From Lutjanus erythropterus (Eukaryota; Chordata; Actinopteri; Lutjaniformes; Lutjanidae): DNA of 64,000 nt. The stretch is taken from the NCBI GenBank assembly GCA_020091685.1, contig CM034603.1:3861848-3925847 (forward strand), read 5' to 3'. Of the stretch, positions 39,401 to 47,947 are shown in pieces; the first letter of the stretch is position 1, and each line of letters begins with the position of its first letter. Made by a program: the position numbers and the translations under genes. The notes under the pieces were generated by a model, which was not told the origin of the DNA, made no database searches, and saw only the letters and a program-made list of their open reading frames with translations.

Positions 39401-41623
39401 GGTAGCTGAGATAGAAAAAAAATCCAATGACTTGAGTTTTACATGCTGTACATTTGTGTTTGTGTGTGTCACTGTAGTGTTCAGCTCGTTGTGGCTCTCG
39501 GGGTGTCCGTACTCGGGAGGTTCGTTGCTCCATGGAAATGAAACTATGTAACAAGTCCTCTCAACCAATAGAGAGTCAGGAATGTGAAGGCCCGCCCTGT
39601 GACAGAAGATGGACAGTTTCTGACTGGGGACCTGTGAGTTTAACAACACACGCACACACACAGCTTCAGTGCAGCAGCACACACACCAGAGCAGTCCAGA
39701 CAATTTACCACCTCTTATTCATTATGTATTGACTTTATGAAAATTATAATTTGAGTTTTACATTTTAGTTAAAAATGTGTGTCCATGTGTCAGTGCTCAG
39801 GTGTGTGTGGAGAGGGAAGGATGGTGCGTGCAGTCATGTGTCGATCGTCAGGTGGGGTAGTGATGTCAGAAGAGCAGTGTGACCAATCACTGCGCCCGCT
39901 CGCCATCTATCCTTGTGGTGACAGAGATTGCGCCCCCCACTGGGTTGAACAGGAATGGCAACAGGTAAACATTTAAACAATTAGTCCATGAGTGTGGTGC
40001 TTTAGTAGCACCCTTATATGGGAAGGTGTGACAAACACAATAAAGTCAAACCTCACAGACATATATGTAAGTTATTTTGTCTGCCTGTGTTTTTGTTGTG
40101 TATGTTTGTGTCAGTGTAATGCTACATGTGGGCGCGGAGTGCGGCAGCGTCAGGTGGTGTGTGCTGGGTTAGAAGGTGGTGTGTTCAAAGAGTTTCCAGA
40201 CAGCAGCTGTGACCAAAGCCACAAACCAGAGACCAGCTCCTCATGCTTCCAGAGACCCTGCTCCAAGTGGTTCACCACATCCTGGTCTCAGGTAACTATC
40301 TGTCAGTTCGTCCCGACTACTCATGGGTTCTGAGTTTTAGTTAAAAGTTGGGGTGCAGGATTAGTATAGCCTATTTTTTAAGTTTTAATTAACCTCTGAA
40401 AAATGCATTTCCTCCACTAGGGCCTCATTAGTGATCAATAAAGCAGCTCTTTCACTATAGAGCTCAGCTCTTACCGCACTGTTGTAAAAATACAAGTTTT
40501 TCATTGTGTTCAGTACTTTCAGCAGTGTGTGACAGATTAACTCACACAAATGGCCATGGCAACCATACAGCCATTAGAAATTGAGTTTAATTGATAGTTG
40601 ATAATTAGTTTTATTAACCTCTGTCAGTAATCATACACACATTATTAAACCATTAATCAAACTAAAAGCAGTCAAAGTCAGACAACCTTATCATACTTCA
40701 GCAGTTACCTTGTTTTTCTGTAGTGGCGACAGAACATTAAAAAATATATGTATTAGCAGTTTGAATTAAAGTAAAGCTCCCTGCGCTTTCCAAGGAAAAT
40801 ATTACACCAAACTCCCTTTAAGAAATATGACCCTTTAACAGTTCCTTACATGTACAAATGCATAACACTATATCAGTATAATCCGTAAAGATAAACTGTA
40901 TTTCTGTACAAAAGTCCTATTTTGGATTTTGTTGGCTCAACTCCACCAGCCTCTTTTGGTTATCTGCACCATTTTATTGGGAGAAGACTGTGTGTCTGTC
41001 TGTGTGAAGTCCATACTTTTTGTTAAGTCTTGTTCTGCAGGTCCAGCTATATTTGAACAGAGTGTAAGTCTGACCATCAATAATATTTAGAGACAAATGA
41101 AAGATCCTGTCCCCTCATGCCCCCTCAGTGCAGTAAGACCTGTGGGAGTGGCGTCCAGGTTCGAGAAGTGAAGTGTTACCAAGGGGAGGAGCTGGTAACC
41201 AGGGGCCACAGCTGCGACTCTGCCCTCAAGCCAGAAGCCAGACAGACCTGTGAAATCCAGAGCTGTCCGACGGAGGCACCAGGTACAAAAACAAACACAG
41301 TGTGCGCATTTACTGCAGGTGATGCAACATTTCAGCACACTTTCAGCTCCATCAGAGAGGATAAATTAACTCCTAGATGCGTCACTCTGAGGAAGTGTTT
41401 CCCTGCAGTGCCCTAATGAATTAAATGGTGCTTTTTCCCTCAGACTTTTCTTTGGTTTTTGTGTGTTTATCCAGCAGCGGCCCCAGCAGCATCAGTAGCA
41501 GTAGATGACTCCTGTCAAGACAAACCAACAGCCAACTGTGCCCTGGTCCTAAAGGTGAAACTGTGCTCCCACTGGTACTACAGAAAGGCCTGCTGCCAGT
41601 CCTGTAAGGCACCGAGACCCTGA
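9394..41623 (+). CDS. adamtsl2: adamtsl2, ADAMTS-like protein 2, complete 20-exon coding region
   Basis: Secreted matrix glycoprotein lacking a protease domain; the mammalian orthologue is linked to fibrillin microfibrils and TGF-beta control. Coding exons: 9394-9486, 16319-16408, 18086-18189, 27954-28029, 28164-28266, 28606-28751, 28872-28995, 31115-31195, 31576-31751, 31845-32256, 34185-34253, 34691-35039, 35607-35707, 36807-36933, 37643-37856, 39478-39633, 39794-39964, 40115-40291, 41129-41282, 41475-41623. All use GT-AG and all phases close, giving 1023 codons plus stop against about 951 residues in human. Order: signal peptide 1-24, TSP1 about 66-122, cysteine-rich/spacer about 123-370, variable linker to about 607, six TSP1 repeats about 622-975, PLAC about 983-1020. 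Strings such as [30 protein letters not shown] and [14 protein letters not shown] identify ADAMTSL2 rather than ADAMTSL4 or THSD4. Exon 2 is least certain because its linker is poorly conserved. The start at 9394 has an ACCATG context and a good signal peptide. Confidence 0.97.
10138..10580 (+). repeat. Teleost interspersed repeat (CAGTGGTGAAAAGTAATTAAG family)
   Basis: Begins CAGTGGTGAAAAGTAATTAA and ends in TTACTTTTACTTCATAAAATG. A related copy starts at 27532 with CAGTGGTGGAAGAAGTACTC. Both are noncoding. The family is recognised from general familiarity with fish introns; class not assigned. Confidence 0.6.
10835..11500. mobile_element. Large foldback element with telomere-like loop
   Basis: The left arm (10835-11080) contains GTTACTCAAGATAATCCACA, GATATCGGCCGTAGAGATGT and CTCTCCAATATAAT. 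The right arm (11290-11500) carries the inverse: GATTATCTTGAGTAACCAGG, TATATTGGAGAGAAGGCAGA. The loop between the arms holds TAGGGTTAGGGTTAGGG. Other copies or arms are at 13910-14150, 26420-26510, 39060-39330 and 47283-47785. Nonautonomous, no transposase frame; open frames over it merely translate the repeat. Confidence 0.75.
11232..11256 (+). repeat. Interstitial telomere-like (TTAGGG)n
   Basis: Three to four consecutive TTAGGG units lie in the loop of the foldback element. Confidence 0.85.
11504..11820 (+). repeat. Interspersed repeat, 'AGGGCTGCAACTAATGATT' family, copy 2
   Basis: AGGGCTGCAACTAATGATTG at the left and AATCATTACAGCTGTA at the right form a weak terminal inverted repeat. The interior AATCAATTAGTTGTTTGGTC and TTAAGAAGCTGGTATCAGA match the copy at 1257. 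A 112-codon open frame across it has no independent support. Confidence 0.7.
13224..13620 (+). mobile_element. hAT-like MITE (AGGGGTGTCAC termini)
   Basis: Left end AGGGGTGTCACAATTTCAAT and right end GAATCGTGACACACCC form an inverted pair. Flanks ATGCTTGC and ATGCCTGT match at 6 of 8 positions, as expected for a decayed 8-bp hAT duplication. No transposase seen. Confidence 0.55.
16319..16408 (+). other. adamtsl2: adamtsl2 exon 2: hydrophilic linker (putative)
   Basis: A 30-codon, phase 0-0 exon between a TCTGCCAG acceptor preceded by a GT-rich tract and the donor CAACAAG|GTACTG. It encodes a polar Gln/Ser-rich linker ending KQTSNK. Human ADAMTSL2 also has a nonconserved polar linker between its signal peptide and first TSP1 repeat. 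If skipped, exons 1 and 3 still join in frame, so it could be a cassette exon. Confidence 0.7.
16545..17165 (+). repeat. Dispersed ~620-bp repeat, copy A
   Basis: Shares long blocks in inverted orientation with 48545-49150: AAAATATATTTTAAAAGATC, CAAACTCTTGGCT, CCTCCTAGTGATTACAT, CAGGAAGTGAGACAGGGGTC and TTTCAGATTTTGAAGGC. Lies in adamtsl2 intron 2. No frame or terminal motif identified. Confidence 0.7.
18086..18189 (+). other. adamtsl2: adamtsl2 exon 3: first thrombospondin type 1 repeat
   Basis: Encodes [20 protein letters not shown] then [15 protein letters not shown]. The WxxWxxC core fits C-mannosylation of tryptophan, and CSRSCGGG fits the CxxS/TCxxG O-fucosylation motif. The repeat finishes in exon 4 ([11 protein letters not shown]). 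Confidence 0.95.
18631..18960 (+). mobile_element. hAT MITE (TAGGGCTGCATAATT family), right end missing
   Basis: Starts TAGGGCTGCATAATTGATCG; the interior (GAAATCGCAATGTGG, CTCTGGCCAACAAATTTTGT, GTCAAAATAATTGCAA) is collinear with the complete element at 63158-63521. No right terminal repeat follows. A right-end piece of the same family (TTTAATTGTGCAGCCCTA) lies at 21690-21706. Confidence 0.7.
20616..21529 (-). mobile_element. hAT element with 8-bp target-site duplication
   Basis: The element spans 20624-21521 (898 bp). Its ends are TAGGGTTGTCAC and the exact inverse GTGACAACCCTA. It is flanked by perfect CAAACCTC copies at 20616-20623 and 21522-21529, the hallmark of hAT transposition. It carries one BED zinc-finger exon on the minus strand and no catalytic domain, so it is an internally deleted, nonautonomous copy. 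The perfect duplication suggests fairly recent insertion. Confidence 0.92.
21069..21302 (-). CDS. BED zinc-finger exon of the hAT element (transposase N-terminus, partial)
   Basis: From ATG at 21302 the minus strand encodes [20 protein letters not shown] followed by a BED-type finger: [15 protein letters not shown], then CKQC (Cys pair), then HLKDRH (His pair). This is the DNA-binding N-terminal module of hAT transposases and ZBED proteins. A strong donor, TTCAAG|GTGAGT, ends the exon after FRKFK, so the rest of the protein lay in a second exon that is absent here. Read-through frame after the donor continues to 20967 but looks intronic. Expression, if any, would yield only a DNA-binding fragment or a fusion. 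It is unrelated to host adamtsl2, in whose intron it lies antisense. Confidence 0.8.
22340..22670 (+). repeat. Polypyrimidine (C/T)-rich block
   Basis: About 330 bp, overwhelmingly C and T on the plus strand, with CCTCCTCCCC-type runs and no repeat unit. Open frames of 122-139 codons over it are low-complexity Pro/Ser/Leu and not genes. It could form triplex DNA. A (TG)n-(G)n tract follows at 22732-22786. Confidence 0.8.
22732..22796 (+). repeat. (TG)n microsatellite followed by poly-G
   Basis: About 26 TG units with one interruption, ending in about 11 consecutive G. Confidence 0.95.
27954..31751 (+). other. adamtsl2: adamtsl2 exons 4-9: cysteine-rich and spacer module
   Basis: Six exons encode the ADAMTS cysteine-rich region ([51 protein letters not shown]) and the start of the spacer ([60 protein letters not shown]). 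The sequences track human ADAMTSL2 nearly residue by residue. Sequon NGT is a candidate N-glycosylation site. Confidence 0.96.
30428..30750 (+). mobile_element. hAT MITE (TAGGGCTGCACAATT family)
   Basis: Terminal inverted repeats TAGGGCTGCACAATT and AATTGTGCAGCCCTA are perfect over 15 bp. Flanks GTGTCAAC (30420-30427) and GTGTCGGC (30751-30758) match 6 of 8. The 323-bp interior has no open frame. Lies in adamtsl2 intron 7. Confidence 0.88.
32288..32890 (-). mobile_element. 5'-truncated L1-clade LINE fragment (ORF2 C-terminal end)
   Basis: On the minus strand a 134-codon frame (32887-32483) reads like the region downstream of reverse transcriptase in fish L1/Tx1-type ORF2 ([35 protein letters not shown]; then a CLKC cysteine pair). 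A 3' tail and poly(A), seen as poly-T at 32288-32300, follow. It is antisense to adamtsl2 in intron 10, with its poly-T 31 nt past the exon 10 donor. The 5' limit is approximate and no target duplication was resolved. Dead copy. Confidence 0.8.
33662..34020 (+). repeat. hAT-like MITE (CAGTGTTTCCCAAAC termini)
   Basis: Left end CAGTGTTTCCCAAACTTTTT; the right part has GTGACCCAAATAAAATCTCC and ends CAGTCTCTGGGAA, a degenerate inverse. Typical of old nonautonomous hAT copies. Lies in adamtsl2 intron 10. Confidence 0.5.
35305..35420 (-). repeat. LINE-type 3' tail with AAGATAAGAT repeats
   Basis: ATAAGATAAGATAAGATATA followed by CCCAAGGGGAAAATTGG; on the minus strand this resembles the 3' end of a fish LINE with a short tandem tail. 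No coding remnant. Confidence 0.5.
36142..36748. mobile_element. Foldback MITE directly upstream of adamtsl2 exon 14
   Basis: CTGTTCACACCTGGTATTAA and GCATCTTGGGTGATC at the left pair with inverse GATCACCCAGGGCGCATG and TGCCAGGTGTAAACAGT at the right. About 600 bp, ending about 60 nt before the exon 14 acceptor. One arm of the same family is seen at 45295-45450 (GCTGTTCACACCTGGTATAA). Confidence 0.75.
37100..37305 (+). repeat. Partial copy of the 1257/11504 MITE family
   Basis: Contains GTTGTTTAATC, AGAAGCTGGAATCAAGTA and a right end AATTAATTGTTGCAGCTCTA, in the same order as the fuller copies. Lies in adamtsl2 intron 14. Confidence 0.6.
37857..39477 (+). other. adamtsl2 intron 15
   Basis: About 1.6 kb with no exon. 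Near 38866-38965 is a teleost repeat (GGGGCTTTTGCCTTTATTAT followed by ACAGCTGAAGACATGACAGG), and at 39060-39330 there is one arm of the 10.8-kb foldback family. It ends in a GT-rich tract before the acceptor. Confidence 0.6.
39060..39330 (+). repeat. Single arm of the 10.8-kb foldback family
   Basis: Contains GAGCACCACAAGCTGGGTAC, TATATTAGAGAGAAGACAGA and TTTTGGGGTGAACTGTCAC, matching the right arm at 11330-11500 and the arm at 47283-47460. Confidence 0.7.
41475..41623 (+). other. adamtsl2: adamtsl2 exon 20: PLAC domain and stop
   Basis: Encodes an Ala-rich entry and then the six-cysteine PLAC module: [20 protein letters not shown] then [17 protein letters not shown], with TGA at 41621. The acceptor is probably at 41475; a second AG three bases further would drop one Ala. 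Confidence 0.95.
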
Positions 41624-42231
41624 AGTCATAACTGTAACCTCTCACCTCAACCCCTTAACACACAAACCACTGGTACCAAAGGTCACATTACATTCATATT
41701 GGTGCTACACAAAAGCCTGCTGCTAGTAAGGCCTTATGACATTAGGTTAACTTTCTAACTCTTCTTCCTGTCACTGATGTCAAAGGTCAGCCTGTGGTCA
41801 CTGTCTGTACCTGTCAATGATATCCCTTTAATCTTGTTTCCTCACACCTAGAATTGCTCCTAAAAGTCAATCTGTTTGTGTACGTTGTAGTATCATCACC
41901 ACTAAAGATAACCAATCAGAATTACCCATACTGCTTCCTCAAAGAGTCATCGGTAGAACAGTTTTGCAGACAAAAGTCCAGTCCCTGCTCTGTGGTGATA
42001 TTTTACAACTGGAAGGGTAAACAGCTCCAAACCCCGTCATAACTCAACGTACAAGCAGTTAGCCTGCTCCTCCTGACCCAGGCCTCCCCAGCAATGTGAA
42101 GACAGACTAACTTTACAACACACTTTGTTTCCTGTTTATCCAAAATAGAAGGAGCAAACCAGTCTAATGGTAAAGCTTATCTCACCTTTGTTCTTCATTC
42201 CCATCCTTCTCACTGCCACGCTCACCATTTT

Positions 42232-42766
42232 AAAGGGATAGTTCACCCATAAATGAAAAGTCAGTCATTATCTACTCACCTTCATGCTGATTGGATATAG
42301 TTTTTTAGTCCACAAAACACTGCTGAAGTTTCACAGGAAAACAGTGTTGCAGAATCTCACAAACAATGGAAGTGAATGATGACCAGTTTTCAAACGAAAA
42401 AAAAACAACCAAAAGAAAAAAAAACTAAAATGCCGGTCACTTGCGTGTGCACACCGTCACACACCCAGTTCAGACAGTGTGCACGTGAACATGGCTCCAA
42501 GCTAAGAATCTACAGAAAAGATTTAGGCCAAAAACATGGTGTAAATGACGTCTCTCAAGTCAATTTGACATATTGGGGTTTTAGGGGACTTGGATTACAC
42601 CAGAGGAGCAGGTCAGCATTCACTTCCACTGTTTGGGAGATTCTACAATGATGTTGTGAAACCCCAGCAGTGTTTTGTGGACTAAAAAACTAAACCCAAC
42701 TTTCAGTCCGCATAATGGTGTGTACATAATGACTGAATTTTCACTTTTGGGTGACCTCCCTTTAAG
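42232..42766. mobile_element. Foldback repeat in the probable adamtsl2 3' UTR
   Basis: TTAAAGGGATAGTTCACCC at the left pairs with inverse GGGTGACCTCCCTTTAA at the right. Internal blocks (TAGTCCACAAAACACTGCTG, AGAATCTCACAAACAATGGA) also recur inverted near 42620-42690. The arms are about 130-150 nt and would fold into a long hairpin. No open frame of note. Confidence 0.78.
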
Positions 42767-43111
42767 GGGTAAAAACCCTCAACAGCTCTCCATTCATCCA
42801 TCAGTGCATCTTTGCAAGAAACTCCCATCCCATTTTCAAAGTGATGCTCCATATAGTAAATATCTATAATCTATCCATTCCTTCACTTCTTATGGTGCTA
42901 TGTCCCATGAAAGAAGGTGCATCCAAAAGTCATGAAAGCTCAAAGGCAGCTTGTTACTGCAGCAACAGAGAGACAGACTGGACTAGGGGACAAAACTGCA
43001 ATTGAGCCCAGCCTTCATCTGGTCCCTCTAACAGCATATTCAAAGTATGTTTCAAGTTGTATTACTGGTGCCATGCTGACATGTAACTCTGTTCTTTTTC
43101 TGCCACGCAAA

Positions 43112-43117
43112 AATAAA
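43112..43117 (+). terminator. adamtsl2: Candidate poly(A) signal for adamtsl2
   Basis: AATAAA in the context GCAAAAATAAATGAATTT, 1.49 kb past the stop codon. Confidence 0.4.
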
Positions 43118-43379
43118 TGAATTTACACAACACACAACAGACACACAACCCTCTGCCCTAGACTGACTATGGCAAACCTTCTTCACTGTCAGCAGGGTTG
43201 ACAAGTAGCAGTTTAGTTTTCATCAGTGGAAATGACATTACAGCATGTCAAGTGTGATTTTGATTTTTTTCACTAATAAAAATAACAATCACTGATATCT
43301 ACTATTAATTTTCCACATTTCAGATATGTTGCCCTAATTACATATTCATTTTGGATATGTGCATGAAGTTATCTGCTGT

Positions 43380-43760
43380 CACATTTTGACGAATGGAAAT
43401 TCCTTTATTGATATCTAAAATTCATTTCTGACTAGTTACAAAAGGAATTGTAAAAATCTCAAATACAATTTCTACTAGTACCAATATAATTTTCACTACA
43501 TACACATTCTTACTAGTTCAAGTCCAAGATGAAGTATCAATAATTTTATTTTGATGAGTCAGAATTGAACTTTAGATATCAAGAACTCTGTTTATCACAT
43601 CTGTAATAGAAGAACAATTCTAGATATTTACACTGAACACTAGTAAGAATTGAACTGTTTATCAACAATTGACATTTCCACTCTTGAGAACTGAATTATT
43701 AATATCAAGAATTAACATTTTGACTAGTGATGACAATTAGAAAATTAATTAGTACAGTTA
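43380..43760. repeat. Degenerate tandem repeat with alternating GATATC and ACTAGT words
   Basis: Words such as TTGATATCTAAAATTCATTT, TGACTAGTTACAAAAGGAAT, AGATATCAAGAACTC and TTTTGACTAGTGATGACAA recur roughly every 40-50 bp in diverged form. A decayed minisatellite or satellite-derived block; unit length is approximate. Confidence 0.6.
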
Positions 43761-44844
43761 CTAGTCATAAATTACACATTATAGGTATGTTGGCTTTGAA
43801 TGTTAAAAGGGTTTGTCACAGACTGAGTTACCACCAACTTCACTGTTGTCACTTGCTCCTTTTTTAATAAAGTGCCAAAAAAGCTCAATGCTTCATCACT
43901 GTGAGCAGCTGATTCATGCCACAGCTCCATTTTTGCCAACAAAATAGCAAACTGCAGCACTTCTCCTGAAAGGAAGTCCTCTAAAACGTCCAGTGGGTGC
44001 TCTGAATGAAGTTGTGTATGTAGCAACTGAAACCTAGCTAACTACCACTTGCATCAAGACTACTACAACATCAAGACAGGCAACAGTTTATGGTAATTAA
44101 ACTACATGCAAACAGTAGCAGACTAAAAAAGTAAAGTATAACACTGAAATATAATAGTAATGCTTATATAACACCTACCACATACTGTGTGCAAACACCA
44201 CATCAACACAACTGCATCCACTTAGACAAACAAGTCAAACACACTATTGAACTATGAACAGTTGACAGGGGTACTTAAAACTCGATGTAGCAGAACCAGA
44301 GTAATCTTTTTTCATGCACACATTCTTCTCCCTTGTCAAAGGATTACTCACATTACTCACAATGCAACTGAACTGCAGACAGTTCGGTCAAAGATTTGGA
44401 TGTGTTATGCTAGTAGCGGCCAATGTAGCCCGGAGCCTCTTGCGTATTTCTAAAGATGTTGACATGTTCTTTTAAAATTAAACAATTTTCCGTACAAGAA
44501 GTCCAGGGTACCTCTGAGGAGTTTACCTCTTGAAGGAATTTGAATTGTCAGAAATGAGAAATGTAGAAATCAATTAAAGTGCTGTGAAAAGTAGCATCTG
44601 CAGGTGCAGTGACTTTAGTGCACCTGGTTATACCCTGGTTATTACTACAGTTCAACAAGCAACTCTGTGAAAATACACCACTGAAGCTGCTGGCTTGAAA
44701 ACAGAAGGATAATACAAACACAACACAATCCAGAAACAGCTTATAGGCATAAGTGTGGTACCACATCAACATCCCTACCCACAAAGTTGTTGCAGAAACA
44801 TAGTTTAAAACATGTAACGATGTAGCAACCCACCAAGTGAAATT

Positions 44845-45095
44845 CCACAGTGTCATTTTAAACGTTGCCTATATGTTGTGACAATTTAGCAATGTTGTAG
44901 TAACATCATTATATAAAGTACAGGACATGGGAGGTCATGCCGAGGACGTTGACCAGATGTTGCCAAAATACCATAGAATATCTTCAGCAGCGTAGCAGCA
45001 ACGCAACTAATGGTAACGCAACTGTAATGTTGCAGTAACGTCCTTACACATCACAAGTGATATGTCACAGTTGTAATGTTGCAGGGACATACTTT
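44845..45095. repeat. Degenerate 'GTTGCAGTAACG' minisatellite-like repeat
   Basis: Repeated diverged words: GCAATGTTGTAGTAACATC, GTAATGTTGCAGTAACGTCC, GTAATGTTGCAGGGACAT, AGCAACGCAACTAATGGTAA. Units of roughly 20-40 bp; a known style of fish intergenic repeat. Confidence 0.55.
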
Positions 45096-46975
45096 GTTTG
45101 TAGGGCCAATCTCTCATCTATCAATACACTGTGTACACTTGACTGTCACTGTCGGTCTCACTGTTGTTTACCTGTTGTCGCCCACAGAGCTGCTGTTGTT
45201 GTTTTTGCTTACTGTACCACACATAAGAATAAAAGATGAGCTGTTTTTGACAAGCACCTGTATCTGACTCCTGATTGCTGCTGCTCTTGGGTGCTGTTCA
45301 CACCTGGTATAACTGTGTTTAGGCTGATCCAATCACACACAGACAGTACAGGTACAGGTGGTGTCTCATTGAGACCTCAGACCACATTCAGAACTGGTTT
45401 TAGTTGCATATGGTCACATTGTTTTAGCTGTGTTTATATAATGTGTTCTGGGTTGCTGGGACTCATTAAAGGACCACCCACTGACATCCTGTAAGTACAA
45501 CATTTGGTTCACTGTAGTGCAAATTACCAAGATGAAGTTTTATTATAAGCCAATTTCTCTTTTGTTCTTTGCCTTATATCTTCTCTTAATTTGATCTGTT
45601 GTTCTTGATTTTCTTGCAGATACTCTCCCATATAACCTTTCTTTTTGTACTATTCAGGCTTTTTTTTCACTGTAACTCAACAACATGTTTATTTGCCATT
45701 CTGCTTTCCATCCAAACTCCCCATAGTGGACACTTATAAAACATGCAAAACCATTATTTAAATCCTGCTGTCTCCACAGTGTTTGCACCTGTTGTCATTT
45801 ACGCAATTATTCTTAGTCAATCACCCACAAAACACACACCAACCAAACACGCAATATGTTAGAATGAACACGCAATTTGGTGCTCTTTATTTTGGATCTT
45901 AGTAAATCAGGTCCACAGTGAGTTGCTGTGATGGGCAGGCAAGAGGACTGGGATTTTACACCTGAGCAGGACGCGCACTTTTACTTTCTCTGACATGTGT
46001 GCCTCTTCATCATCTGTGATGTAAAAACATCAGCTGAGGTGTAAAATCCCAGTGCACCATGGAGTGTCTCTCCTGCAGGACTGCTGACAGCACAGGTAAA
46101 ATGTGATGCTCATGTAGGCTGACGGAGGGGAATAACATGATGCTAAACTGGAAAAAAGCAACAAATTGTCAAATCTTCATAATTAAAAACCAAATGAATA
46201 GTTCAACTGATAAAACAACCCTTGTGTTTAGATTTATTTCTAACCACAAGTGGTCACTTGAAACGTATGTGGATTGTAATACTGAAGTAAATAAAAGACA
46301 CGTTTAATGTCAGGTATAAGGGATGGCTTTTGTGGCAAAGCCTGGACTAACCCTTTAATGTAGTGTGGGACACAATAAAGCTTTCCTCAGGTGATAGTTT
46401 TAAGAATACAGAGGAGGACTGTTGGATAACAATGTAAAGACCTGAAAAGCCAGCAACCTAACCAAAACAAATATCTTATATTTCAGTGGTTTCCAGCTTA
46501 CCTATGGTAACTGGAGCTGAGGTCGTATGGAAAGCAAATAGCAGAGATACAATATATGATGATTTAAAGGAAGGACCTTTAAGAAAGGGGAACTATGGGT
46601 ACCAATTAGGCTATCACCTGAAACATGACCTGGTTGTTCTGGTGTGTTTTTGTGAATGTGTCATAATTGACCATTGTGTTGTTTAGAATTCTCACCCCTC
46701 AAACCACGCACAAATTAGCATTGTCATGGTTACATGAGATGGGATCCCAGTGGAGGTCTCCTTGGTGAGACCAAATCACACACATGAATGAACTCCAATT
46801 ACTCATCTTAACTGGTCTCAACAAGGCAGTCTGCGTCTGTCGGTTACACAGGACCTCCAGGTGATTTCATCTCATTTTGCAATTTTGACTGGATACAGGA
46901 ACAATTAAGCTCTCATTTTATTATAAGGACCCCTGATAAACCTGTGTGTGTGTATGTGTGTGTGTGTGTGTGCAG

Positions 46976-47003
46976 GAAAAAGACCAGCAGCTCCAGACAT
47001 AAG
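46976..47003 (+). other. Possible 5' UTR exon of the Reeler gene
   Basis: A 28-nt segment lies between a GT-tract acceptor (GTGTGCAG) and the strong donor ATAAG|GTAAGT. It would splice to the coding exon whose first base is the A of the start codon. It carries no ATG. Plausible but unproven. Confidence 0.35.
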
Positions 47004-47282
47004 GTAAGTATCTGCACCCAATCTATACAGATCAAAATATATGGATTTTATATTTATATTTTATATTTTATATATATGGATGGTTTCTACTCTTCTTAGA
47101 TTTATTTGCAGATGTTTTTAATAGATTGTAGGTGTTTAGTCTGTTTATAGTGTCTTAACACTATAAGTAAATCCATCATGGATTCACTTTACTCAGTTTT
47201 CTTTTGCAAATGTTTACCCAGAGGAATAAAAGACTGACGGCTTATGAACCTGTGATTATTTCAGTAGATCTGTATTGCTTTT

Positions 47283-47785
47283 TTAAAGGGACAGTTCACC
47301 CCAAAATCAAAAATACATATTTTTCTCTTGACCTGTTTAGCCATCCAACCTTTTTTTGGTGTGAGTTGCAGAGTTGATATTAGCTGTAGAGATGTCTGCC
47401 TTCTCTCTCGTTTAATGAGACTAAATGGCACTTTGCTTGTGTTTCTCCAAGCACCAAAATAATACATTTGAAAAATTTCACATCAGCATCCCTTTCAGAA
47501 AATCTTGACTCTGTCACTTTAGATTATTCACAGACCTTGCTGTGTGCAGTTTCATGTAGGAACTACTTTTTTTCTATTAGGAAGAAACAAGTTCTGGTAG
47601 ATTCTTAAGTAGTTCAAGTAAATTCTACTACAGAAAGAAAATAAGTCCTATGTGGAGCGTGAAATCCTGTGGATTGTTTTGAGCAACCGGGTCCTGATTT
47701 CTGTAAAGAGACACTGGTTTAGAATTTTTACAAATGCATTTTTTTGGTTCTTTAATCATCACGGACAGCTCACACCAAAACTGGG
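47283..47785. mobile_element. Foldback element of the 10.8-kb family, second full copy
   Basis: The left part has GGGACAGTTCACCCCAAAAT, TTGACTCTGTCACTTTAGAT and TGCAGTTTCATGTAGGAACT. The right part has the inverse CCTATGTGGAGCGTGAAATC, CTGATTTCTGTAAAGAGACA. Same two-arm plan as 10835-11500, with a different loop. Confidence 0.7.
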
Positions 47786-47947
47786 GGGGGTCACTGGGAT
47801 CAGGAATGAGTCCTCGTTTGTTACGTATCTTGAGCTAGATTGACAGAATACATTATTTTAACTTCATCTTGTATTTGGGGTTTTTTTTTCTTCTTTTTAG
47901 AGATCTGACCCTGATGTCACAGCCTCGTTCTCGTCTGTGTCTTTCAG

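Larger units (their letters stand above)
35607..41282 (+). other. adamtsl2: adamtsl2 exons 13-19: six C-terminal TSP1 repeats
   Basis: The repeats start near [40 protein letters not shown] and CSKTCGSG, each with an upstream Trp cluster. Exons 16-19 all start in phase 0 at the first cysteine codon of a repeat, so exon ends fall inside modules after the WxxW region. CSARC and CSGVC lack the Ser/Thr needed for O-fucosylation; the other four keep it. Confidence 0.95.
41624..43120 (+). other. adamtsl2: Probable adamtsl2 3' UTR
   Basis: Downstream of the stop the first well-placed AATAAA on the plus strand is at 43112-43117. The interval would be a 1.5-kb 3' UTR containing PLAC-exon-like fragments (41698-41733 and about 41850-41880) and the foldback repeat at 42232-42766. 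No cDNA evidence is available, and an earlier noncanonical site is possible. Confidence 0.45.
43121..46970. other. Intergenic region between adamtsl2 and the Reeler gene
   Basis: No supported exon. Two degenerate tandem-repeat blocks, one arm of the 36-kb MITE family (about 45295-45450) and other interspersed DNA. Short open frames here have no splice-site or similarity support. Confidence 0.6.

Noticed and set aside
39180..39703. Minus-strand frames of 124 and 108 codons
   Set aside because: They cover a foldback-family arm and the antisense of adamtsl2 exon 16.
9394..41623. ADAMTSL4, THSD4 or papilin identity for the TSP1-rich gene
   Set aside because: The spacer and TSP1 strings match ADAMTSL2 closely and differ from the others; no Kunitz or lacunin domains as in papilin.
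43380..45095. CRISPR-like regular repeats
   Set aside because: Repeats are diverged and lack uniform direct repeats with unique spacers; the genome is vertebrate.
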